Positions 11,301 to 19,891 of a stretch of 64,000 bases of DNA are shown one piece after another. Position 1 is the first letter of the stretch; every line of letters starts with the position of its first letter. The notes beneath the pieces were generated by a model, which did not search any database, had not been told where the DNA came from, and saw only the letters and a list, made by a program, of their open reading frames with translations. This DNA is from Crambe crambe (taxonomy: Eukaryota > Porifera > Demospongiae > Poecilosclerida > Crambeidae), in contig OZ004589.1 of assembly GCA_963924555.1 (NCBI GenBank), positions 4,836,001 to 4,900,000 of the forward strand. The letters are read 5' to 3'. The position numbers and the translations under genes were made by a program.

Positions 11301-13169
11301 ATGACTCCTATATTATATTGATTTCTGCACATGTGTTGGATATTACTAGGGCAATGTTCAACATTCAGTTGACAGCGAGCGAGCAAGCAAGTATTCTTTA
11401 GTGCTACAACTCTTTAGAAGATTTTGCTGTTTAGTTTATATGTATCAGATAAGCTACAACTACTACTTTAGTGAGTAAGTGAGCATGATAGGCTCCAGTG
11501 CTTGATATTATGTCAGAGACAAGAAGTCATGTAAGTGGTGGTTCCAACCAGAAAGCTCCATGCATTAAAAGCTGTTAATACTTACCACAAGCACTTAGAT
11601 ATAAGCCAAGCACAATTCACTTTGATAAGCCTAGCGCCTCTATGACAAAAGGCTGTAGAAAACAATCTAGCTTGCATATTGAGTACAATTATTGGAGCAC
11701 ACACGCACAGCCGCTACTATACACGGACAACCATATGTATGCCTGGGGGATTTTGGAGTGTAGACCTAGATATACAAGTGAGAGTAAAAACATTTCTTCT
11801 AAATGAAAGAGTGATGTAGGCTTGAGTACATGACTATAAAAAGTACGGAAACAAGGTGCTGGCTATGTACTGACCCTACATCGCTGCATGGACTGCTCTG
11901 CTAACTGTCATAAAATTGACATAAACCCTACATTGTTGCTGCCATACTATCCTTTTTGGCTACACCTTGCAGCAATGTAGGGTTTATGTCAATTTTATGA
12001 CAGTTAGCAGAGCAGTCCATGCAGCGATGTAGGGTCAGTACATAGCCAGCACCTTGTTTCCGTACTTTTTATAGTCATGTACTCAAGCCTACATCACTCT
12101 TTCATTTAGAAGAAATGTTTTTACTCTCACTTGTTTGCACACTTTTTCAAGGGGCGTGGCTAAAGATGTCAAGAACGACCCTTTACCAAATAATCTTACC
12201 ACGCCCACCGCAACTCAGCAAGACAGTTTTTTTAGATTCTACGAAGCATTCTAGCGTTCTAAATGTTGTCTACGTAGCGTCTATGAAGTGTATAAACTAA
12301 CTTTGCTGTCTACGAAGCATTCGAGAATTTGAGTCGTCCACGAAGGCACTCAAACGGCAATTGACAGTTAGGACTTGAGCTTTACTTCAATTTGAACGAT
12401 ACCATTCCTTAGATCAGGTGTAGAGCTTCAAGATGGTACCAAGATCGTAGATATAGGATGAAGCAGTCGGGAGTTATGGCTGTCAAGCGTCCACGAAGGC
12501 ATGCGAACGGCAATTGACAGTTAGGACTTGAGCTTTGCATCAATTTGAACAAGACCATTCCTTAAATCAGGTGTAGAGCTTCAATATGGTACCAAGATCG
12601 TAGATATAGGATGAAGCAGTCGGGAGTTATGGCTGTCAAGAAGAAGATTATTATCTTATTATTATTATTATTAATGAGCGTGGGCGTTTTGCGTGTCAAG
12701 CCTACATAGAGAGTGCTACCGCACTCTCATATATATATATTTTTTATAATTTCAATGAGTCATGACCTGAGAGTCAGCTCGCTTGCTCGCTGCAATGAAT
12801 TGTTTAATGTCAAAATGGACCAATAGGATTGAAGGAATCCACATACATAATTATAGTAATAATAATAATTACCTCATTTCCAGATGAATCATTGCCGTAG
12901 TAAGCTTGTATCAATTCTTCGCTAATGGCTAAGTCGCCTTCAAAGTAGTCTTGACGTTCTAATATGTTGAGTGGAAGGTTCTCGCCAGTTGACCAGTTGC
13001 TGTCGTCCAGTTCCTTTTCCTTTTCCATCTCGGGAGTAGAAGGAGCTGAGGTGCTCATAACTATCTCTGTTTCACGTTCCTTTGAAACTGTTGTAACTGG
13101 AACACTTGTAACCATCTGGCAGCTTACCAATGTCACCAACATCATGGAGAAGATAAACTGGGGATCCAT
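8312..13169 (-). CDS. AST2: secreted astacin - C2 - EGF protease
   Basis: Two coding exons, 13169-12873 and 10492-8312, phase-0 intron; 825 residues predicted. The ATG at 13169 lies about 110 bp below TATAAAAA and heads a hydrophobic signal (FSMMLVTLVSCQMVTS). The propeptide carries FEGD (residues 76-79). Exon 2 opens with KRVRR before AAI, a plausible furin-type cleavage site placing the mature N-terminus at AAI as in other astacins. The protease domain has HEIYHAIGFWHE (202-213) and SIMHY (259-263). A C2-type domain follows (about 317-435: GVLTVHVKDALG, DDDSDTY, WNQTLSF) with N-glycosylation sequons. About 11 EGF repeats then run to the C-terminus; the fifth is cut short (reads ICNW directly into the next module). 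The 2.4-kb intron is largely transposon sequence. The role is probably extracellular matrix or pericellular proteolysis, with the C2 and EGF parts as binding modules; this is inferred. Confidence 0.88.
10538..10711. mobile_element. MITE with CAGTGGAACC-type terminal inverted repeats
   Basis: A 174-bp element in the AST2 intron. It begins AGTGGAACCCCTAAATG and ends CATTTAGAGGTTCCACT, flanked by TA-rich sequence, as expected of Tc1/mariner-pogo derived MITEs. Related fragments occur at 57,859-58,045 and 62,458-62,640. It is non-coding. Confidence 0.75.
11150..11290. repeat. Dispersed repeat ending GGTGGTCTCTTAAT
   Basis: Contains CCAAAAGGTGGT, GGTCAAAATCAAAGGTACAAG and GGGTGGTCTCTTAAT. The same words in the same order occur at 22,355-22,450, so this is a dispersed element. 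No coding potential is seen. Confidence 0.5.
11774..12728. mobile_element. Fold-back transposon, filled site
   Basis: The first part is a large palindrome: arms 11774-11942 and 11969-12134 are near-perfect reverse complements around a 26-bp loop. Then follow two tandem copies of a roughly 156-bp unit (about 12,330-12,486 and 12,487-12,641). The element ends in a perfect hairpin GAGAGTGC-TACC-GCACTCTC at 12709-12728. It is inserted into an (AT)n site that is unoccupied in the 28.3-kb paralogous repeat. A relative is at about 25,468-26,117. It encodes no protein, so it is non-autonomous. The terminal hairpin recalls rolling-circle elements, but no CTRR end is present. Confidence 0.75.
12330..12641. 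repeat. Tandem duplication of a 156-bp unit
   Basis: Two adjacent copies share CGTCCACGAAGGCA, CGGCAATTGACAGTTAGGAC, GGTACCAAGATCGTAGATA and CAGTCGGGAGTTATGGCTG with a few differences. They lie inside the fold-back element. Confidence 0.85.
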
Positions 13170-13277
13170 TTTATTGCCTCTTTTGATCTTAGAATGCTCA
13201 CTGCAGGATTGCTTCCAAACTTTAATTGCCTCAAAGTGTTGTTGGAGTGTACTGATCAACACAAAACTAGACTCCAA

Positions 13278-13319
13278 TTTTTATACCCTCTCTGAGTAGA
13301 TATTGCTCGTATGATGTCA
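13278..13319 (-). promoter_or_regulatory. AST2 core promoter: TATA box plus TGATGTCA
   Basis: TATAAAAA on the minus strand at 13285-13278, with TGATGTCA at 13312-13319, 26 bp upstream. This is the same arrangement as AST1 and AST4, and it supports translation starting at 13169 rather than at any upstream codon. Confidence 0.7.
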
Positions 13320-15324
13320 CACAACAAGTACACTTCCTCACAAAGTGACAAGTACACTTCCTCACAAGTTACCTCATGATTAAGTTTGCTTCCACTCACT
13401 GAGTGGCATTAGCTCATGATCAAGTTGCTTCCACACATTAGTGCTCATAGATAGCTGTCTCCATCTGTATATCCTACAGGTACTTAGACAATAATATGAA
13501 TAATTCCCTTCGATGTAATGAGGCAACTGTATCATGTAGCTAGTAGCCTGCAAGTGGTCAGGTATCCAAGTGTCACTGTGGTTCCAACTTAGAGACCTGT
13601 GGCTCCACTTAGACCTGTGGACTACACAGTTTATACTCAGTTAGATCACCGCAGTGAGTGACTACTCGGTTTATAACAGGCACCTCAGCTCTGCCTTGCT
13701 ATCTATTATAAATCTTGTAGTCACTCACTATCATGATCTAACCTATATTTAGAGACACACTTACTCCAGGTTAAAGAGGCCTGGTATATCACATGACCTG
13801 GATTGATTGGTGTGTGTATAATGGTATACTTGCTCACTTGTAGTTATCATTTGATAATGTGGAGCTTGCTCAAGTAGATGGATTGGACAATAGGTAATGA
13901 TTTTTAATTCTCAGTTCTGTTATAAAAAGCAGCATACTGTGAAGACATGCATCCAACAAATCTAGCTTCTGCTATAATATCAAGAGTATACAATTTTGGC
14001 TCAAATTTGATGACTGTGCAGGAGAAAAGTCTAGGTTCCTAAGTCTGAAGGGGAAGATCAAGAAGTGGTGAACTCTCCTGATAAGGAAGTTACTTCCCCA
14101 GACAGACTGACTCTGCAGTGTAATTGATTCTGGGAAGCAGAGTATATATTCTTTGAATTTGGGAGAAAGGAACCAGAGTGAAGGTAACACAAGGTGAAGC
14201 TCTCTCCAGCTGAAATATGTTCCAAATTGAGTAGCGAAGTCCTGCTAGGAAGAATGGCTAACCACATCTGGCTGGACTTGGCAAAACAGGAGTCATCAAA
14301 TTTCACCCACTTCAAACCACTTTGGCTAGTTGGTTTCTTGGAATACATGTATAAGTTCTCCTGCTGACATTACAAGTTCAAGATTACTAAATAAGGAAAA
14401 ATTGAATGTAGACGGAGTGTCTGCTCCCACATGTAATAGACTAGTGGCTTGAACTTGCAAGGCTAGTGTGATACCTACTGTAACTATGAAATCTAATTCT
14501 AGTGTAAAAGCTACTGGTTATATGGAACTATTCTTAAATCATAATGAATTGGACTGTCATCATCTAGAGACTGATGCTTGAAATACGTATGTATTAATAT
14601 CTACATCATATGATGTCATGCATTTTACTCACATCGTAAGGCTATCTTCACACTTACTTTGGTCTCACTCGAGTGGGGAAATTAAAAACCAAAATTTACA
14701 GTTCTTTGCAGTATAGAGACTGGATTAATACAGTGTTGCAAGTATAAGATCAATTTGCGTGTAATGACCCCTTACCAAAATTATTCAGTGTGATATCTCA
14801 GTGGGTCCCATTATTTCTTCCTAGAAAACCATGCTACAAACAGTACAAAATCCACTATTCCCTAGTTCTTTCAAAAAACCATTGAGACTGACTATTAAAT
14901 CTGTTCATGCAGTCAAATTATCCCAGAATTGAGTAACTACTCAAAAGAAGTGGAGAAACTGACCTGGAAATATCAGGAAGTGTACAAAAGATCTTTTTTT
15001 TTTTTTTAGTAAGGTTGTTATTTAACATTGCATTGAATTTGGGTAAGGAGTATCACTCATGTAAATCACACAGTGACATACTACATGAAATGATGTCTAC
15101 TCACAAGAGTGTTGCTCCAGTGGTGAAGAACTGTAAGATTTGATTTAACCTCTCTCTCAAAGTAAGTGTGAAGCCTTATAGAGAAGCAGTTATTTGATTT
15201 GGTATCAAAAGTATAGAAAACTCGAAACTCAACTAGTATTACTGTATGCATATAATACTAACACAATGGTCAACATCTAAACAAGCTATGTATGTATTCC
15301 ATTGTCAATGGTTCAAAGGTGACA
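13320..15324. other. AST2-EGF1 spacer
   Basis: No gene is supported. From about 14,630 to 15,100 it is diverged but collinear with 23,640-24,090 (shared CTACTCAAAAGAA, AGTAAGGTTGT, ATCACTCATGTAAATCAC-type stretches), the corresponding spacer of the duplicated pseudogene block. Confidence 0.6.
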
Positions 15325-16305
15325 TCACACTGCAAACCTGCGAGTTTGACATCGACTTCCTGTATATCCAATCCTGCAACTGCAGCTGAAACCTGATGAA
15401 AGACTAGTACAAGTCCCTCCATTCAAGCATGGATCAGGGGAACAGCGATCCGAAGTTGTCGTGAGTTGGCACCGACTTCCTATGAATCCAATCTTGCAAC
15501 TGCAGCTGTAACCGGATGAAAGACTAGTACAAGTACCTCCATTCAAGCATGGGTTAGGGGAACAGCGATCCAAAGTTGTCATGAGCTGGCACCGACTTCC
15601 TGTGAATCCAATTCCACAGCTGCAGCTGTAGCCTGATGAAAGACTATCGCAAATCCCCCCATTCAAGCATGGGTTGGGGAAACAGTGATTCGAAGTTGTC
15701 GTGAGTTGGCACTGACTTCCTGTGAATCCAATTCCACAGCTGCAGCTGTAGCCTGATGAAAGACTATTACAAATTCCCCCGTTCAAGCATGGGTTGGGGA
15801 AACACTGGTTTGAATTTATCATGAGTTGGCACTGACTTCCTATGAATCCAATCCTGCAACTGCAGCTGTAACCTGATGAAAGACTAGTACAAGTCCCTCC
15901 ATTCAAACATGGGTTAGGGAAGCAGCGATTCAAAGTTGTCGTGAGTTGGCACTGACTTCCTGTGTATCCAGTTGTGCAGCTGCAGCTGTAGCTGGATGAA
16001 CGACTATTGCAAGTCCCCCCATTCAAGCACGGGTTAGGGGAACACAGATTTTTTCCTGAAGCAGTACTTGTGGTTACTTCTGTGTTATCCTTCTTTTCCG
16101 AAATATCAGGAGCTTGTGGAATCGAAGCACTCACAGCCTTTTCCTCCAAAGTCTCAGGATGCTGTGGAATCGAAGTACTTGTAGACACCTCTACTTCATT
16201 CTTCTCTGAAAATGCAGAAGTAGAAGGAACTGAATAACTAGTAACCATCTGGCAGGTTACCAACACTGTGAGTAGAATGAAACAGTGACCCATTTTTGGT
16301 GCCAT
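15325..16305 (-). CDS. EGF1: secreted protein with six EGF-like repeats
   Basis: Single coding exon, 326 residues from the ATG at 16305; an upstream in-frame ATG at 16401 lies at or above the expected transcription start given the TATA box at 16415-16408. The signal peptide (CFILLTVLVTCQMVTS) is clearly related to those of AST1 and AST4. A Ser/Thr/Glu-rich linker with repeated SIPQxPE-type words follows, then six EGF modules (CxPNPCLNGGTC...GYSCSC..GFTGSQCQL) joined by TTTxN linkers. There is no protease or C2 domain and no membrane segment, so it is probably a secreted adhesion or matrix protein; partner unknown. The paralogue at 24.2-24.9 kb is broken. Confidence 0.85.
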   Translation of the reverse strand: MAPKMGHCFILLTVLVTCQMVTSYSVPSTSAFSEKNEVEVSTSTSIPQHPETLEEKAVSASIPQAPDISEKKDNTEVTTSTASGKNLCSPNPCLNGGTCNSRSSSYSCSCTTGYTGSQCQLTTTLNRCFPNPCLNGGTCTSLSSGYSCSCRIGFIGSQCQLMINSNQCFPNPCLNGGICNSLSSGYSCSCGIGFTGSQCQLTTTSNHCFPNPCLNGGICDSLSSGYSCSCGIGFTGSRCQLMTTLDRCSPNPCLNGGTCTSLSSGYSCSCKIGFIGSRCQLTTTSDRCSPDPCLNGGTCTSLSSGFSCSCRIGYTGSRCQTRRFAV

Positions 16306-16407
16306 GCATGTATTTGAGTCTCGTGTATACTGACTTCTAAACTTTTCCACCAAAAAAGTGTTAAGTTGCATGAAGTGCAATGATCTATGCATGACGAACA
16401 CTGCATG

Positions 16408-16415
16408 CTTTTATA
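16408..16415 (-). promoter_or_regulatory. EGF1 TATA box
   Basis: TATAAAAG on the minus strand, about 103 bp above the chosen start codon. No TGATGTCA lies next to it, unlike the AST promoters. Confidence 0.65.
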
Positions 16416-16575
16416 CTCTTCCACGAGTAGCTGTCGTTCACATGCAGTAATTAAATTATTCATAGTAGTCTGGACTCGTGCAAGACTGCAATCTCCTTGT
16501 TGAATTTGTCCTATCAGTCTCTTCTAAGTACGATGTACAGTGCATGCATGGTCTCATAACAAGTATCCTCTCTGT

Positions 16576-16585
16576 CAACATGTTG
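16576..16585. promoter_or_regulatory. Palindrome CAACATGTTG upstream of EGF1
   Basis: Same 10-bp palindrome as upstream of AST1 and EC1, here about 160 bp above the TATA box. Confidence 0.4.
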
Positions 16586-17558
16586 TTAAGGAGACTCTTC
16601 TCCATTGCCCTTTGGAGATTATTATTCATAAATAATGATTATAATTAATAGACAATGTAGAAGTATTTTTTTTAGCTATTACGTATTATTATTCTAAGTT
16701 TGATTAGTCACTCTGTCTCTCTGCCTCATCCTCTCTTGTGTGGCCAACTCAGCGGGAGACCTTAAACCTGTTTGCTAGCACAACCCTTGAGCCTGTTTGC
16801 TAGCATAACACAGCGGGAGGCCTCAAACCTGCTTGCTAGCATAACATAATGGGAGGTTATTCTGTTCTCGTTTGCATGTGTACTACTGTCTCTCCCATGT
16901 GGCCTTAATGAGCACAACGCAGTAGGAGGTTACTCTGTCTCAGTAAGTGTGGCGTCCTCCTGTCTGTCTCATCATCTCTTGTGTGGCCTTAATCAGTACA
17001 GCACAGCAGGAGGTTACTCCTAGCATGACTTACCCCAATAGGAGCTGTCTGCACTCTTCAATTATCATTATCCTGTGTGTTATTCTCCATCTCTAAAGCT
17101 AATTGTTAGCCAGCTGGCTATAGTGTTGTACAATACGGTTAATGAGAGAACCTTTAACAGGAGATAGTCACTCTTTCTCCGAGATATCTTCTATCTCTAC
17201 CAGTCCATGAGAAGGTCGACATGCAGTCACTGTATTTTTTAGAGTGATCTTTAAATGTGATGCAGCAGTTAATCTGTCTCGCCCAGGGTCACTTTTCTCT
17301 CCACACCAAACCTAATAGGTACACTTTATGCAGAACCTTTGATATTGCTAGGTTAGCATCTCAATTTTTTTCCTACAAGGTTACAAGGTATTATTTCTTT
17401 ACTTGGTATCATAATTATCATAATGCTATTATAATATAATAAACCACATAGAGCATCAGCCTCAGTCTATTAGTCATAATCATCACTAACTTTATTCATA
17501 TCCTATTACAGACATAACTAATTACATTAGCACATGAAGCAGTGATACAGTTAATCCT

Positions 17559-17875
17559 ATAGCCCTAGCCCTAACCCTAGCCCTGTGTTTATAAAACCAT
17601 CACTGAATAGTTATTTTGTTGTTTTTTAAATCATGCACTCTTCACTCCCAATTATTTGTGAGAAATAATCTCAATGTAGCTGTTACCTAGTCATACTAGC
17701 CCTAGCCTATGGAGCCCTAGCATACTAGCATACTAGCCTATGTAGCCCTAACATACTAGCCTATGTAGCCCTAGCATACTAGCCTATGTAGCCCTAACAT
17801 ACTAGCCTATGTAGCCCTAGCATACTAGCCTATGTAGCCCTAGCATACTAGCCTATGTAGCCCTAGCATAGGTCT
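17559..17875. repeat. CCCTAG/CCCTAA-rich stretch and 23-bp tandem repeat
   Basis: A short block of CCCTAGCCCTAACCCTAG at about 17,565-17,583 is followed at 17,696-17,875 by about seven copies of a 23-bp unit reading CATACTAGCCTATGTAG then CCCTAR. The first block resembles telomere repeat variants but is far too short to be a telomere. Confidence 0.75.
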
Positions 17876-18822
17876 GGCTTGCAATCTCAGAATAATCGAA
17901 CCACACAGGTTAAAAAAAAAAAAAAAAGATTCTCAACAGGGCAGACAGAGTGACTGCTGAATAACCTCTTGAAGTTTTAAATTGTGCTGCTTGATTTCAA
18001 AGGTCACACTGAGAGAAGTGGCTGATTCTAATCTTATTAAAGTGTATAGTTGAATTTTAATGCAGCATTTTTGGTAAGGGTTGCTGACGCTCCATACACA
18101 TGTGTTATCACATGATATTCAGCATCAAGAAAATGACGTCTCGCTAGCCTTGCTGAATTATTTGTGTTTGCCTAAGAAGTAGAAGATATGGCATATAATT
18201 ATTTTGTGGTAGTAAGTGGTGGCTACTGTAAGTAACAAGTGCTGAGGAAGGAAGTGTAAGAGCAGAAAAATATTTGGCAACTGCAAGTCTAGAATTGTTG
18301 GTCACACCCACACATGCATAGCTAAAAAAAAAAAGCAGGCGGAGTTTCGAACTAGAAGCTAGTTTCTTGCTTTGTAGCAGTAACTAAAGCCAAGAGAAGA
18401 ATGGAAGATTGCATAGATAGCCTCACTGAACTATCTGTGTTTACTATCTGTGTTTTCTGAGCAATGGCTGAGAACTAAAGAGATGCAAGGAAGAACAAAA
18501 CTTTAGCTGGGGTCAAGTGTATCATAGCTGCAATATGGTACAGGATCATCATAGGAGTAAGACTTGATGCCTGTAGCTGTGCTATAACTAACAGGCTATG
18601 AATAAGATTTGTGATAGCAAAGGCAACCACATATGAAGTAGAATAATAAAGCATCTCTTAGAAGAAATGAAGATGCTATAATAACCTAGCAAAGTGTAGT
18701 TGAAATTTAAAAAAATTATAATTAATGCAGCATTAATTTTTTTTTTTTGTAAAGACTGGTACCACTGCAGGCACAATTGCAAACATCAAGTAAGAAAGCC
18801 AGCCATTCCATGACAGAATTGT

Positions 18823-19284
18823 CTGTAGATACCATATTTCTGCGATCAGATGCCACAGCTACCAATTATTTCATTCCGCCAGAGAGAGAGGCCACTAAAC
18901 GGGGACAGCGACTATTTCTTAATTGTTGAACAGCTAGTTACTAGTCATCTTTTTTTCCTTTTTTTTTTTAGGTCTTAGCAGCTTCACGAGTCACTTGATG
19001 GCTTTTAGCTTTCCAGAAAGCGTGTAAACGCAGTTCCAAACCAACTCCGATGGAGTTGTACACACGCCATGAACAACCATGAACAACACTATCTAAACCT
19101 AACATAACAACGAATGGCCACGAACAACATGAGCTTCAGCCGTTATAGTAGCAGGCCATGTGTTTGGCACACATGATACAGGAGGCTCTTATTTAGCAGA
19201 GAATAGTGGGAGGCTACTATTCGAGAGAGAGAGAGAGGTTACTAAACAAGGGCGGCGTCTGATTGCAGAAATACGGTCTACAGT
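18823..19284. mobile_element. MITE with about 30-bp terminal inverted repeats
   Basis: The left end CTGTAGATACCATATTTCTG and the right end (reverse complement CTGTAGACCGTATTTCTG) form inverted repeats continuing into GATCAGATGCC / AATCAGACGCC. Internal copies of GAGAGAGAGGYYACTAAAC occur near both ends. About 460 bp and non-coding. Confidence 0.7.
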
Positions 19285-19891
19285 AAATGTGGACTCCCTG
19301 CATGTATTAATTACTAAAACCTCTGGAAAATTTTTATTAATTTATCCCGAATTAAGGCTGCATGAAACGGGGGTACAGAGTGCAGTGATAGCTGACTTTA
19401 ATTGCACTGAGCATGGCTTGCTATATGTTATTGATAATTGCTGTATGCAAATAATTGGTTCACTGCTGAATGCATTTCATATCCCATTAAAAATTATTAC
19501 ACTGGAAAATTATGGGTAGTAGAAATCAAATATTAGGCACATTGATTCTTGGCCATGCACTTTTCCATACTTTAGCTGTCCATAACTCATGAGTATTAGT
19601 GACCTAGGTCTTGAAATTTGCATAGAGATATTATAGAACACAAAACAGAAATTTGAAACAATTTCATCAAAGCAGGAATTACCCATTCAATTAAGCTACT
19701 TAAAATTGGTCTATTTCTACCATAGGACTGTCATACTTGCAAATAATATTATAGTCCTTACAATAGCACTGTATAAAATTTAATATCATTGACTTGGTTT
19801 TACAAGCTAAGATTTTTTTATGGTCAGCAAAATTTAGTATGAGCACTACAAGCTATAGTAAAATAGTCATTATGTTCCTTGTGTATCAGAC

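Larger units (their letters stand above)
11345..12804. mobile_element. Composite element in AST2 intron (outer repeat with nested fold-back insertion)
   Basis: The outer element starts ACTAGGGCAATGTTCAACAT, followed by a GACAGCGAGCGAGCAAGC motif. It ends with the inverted counterpart GAGCTGACTCTCAGGTC / GCAGCGAGCAAGCGAG, read in reverse at 12,765-12,800. A second copy is at 27,691-28,405. In the present copy a 955-bp fold-back element is inserted (11,774-12,728); the 27.7-kb copy lacks it and shows the unoccupied site near 28,320-28,345. Confidence 0.7.
16586..19891. other. EGF1 - AST3-psi spacer, repeat-rich
   Basis: No gene is supported. It contains degenerate direct repeats around GCGGGAGGCCTCAAACCTG (about 16,745-17,040), telomere-like and 23-bp tandem repeats (17,559-17,875), and an inverted-repeat MITE (18,823-19,284). 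An open frame at 19,160-19,519 begins inside the MITE and resembles no protein. Confidence 0.5.

Noticed and set aside
11774..12134. Possible microRNA precursor in the long palindrome
   Set aside because: Arms of more than 160 bp with near-perfect pairing fit a fold-back transposon much better than a miRNA hairpin.
12709..12728. Helitron 3' end
   Set aside because: The terminal hairpin is suggestive, but there is no CTRR tail or A/T insertion signature, so I did not assign it to canonical Helitrons.
17559..17590. Telomere-like CCCTAA/CCCTAG sequence
   Set aside because: Only a few units within a larger degenerate CTAG-rich repeat; no long array, so not a telomere or clear interstitial telomeric block.
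19160..19519. 119-codon open frame
   Set aside because: It starts inside a MITE with terminal inverted repeats and resembles no protein family.
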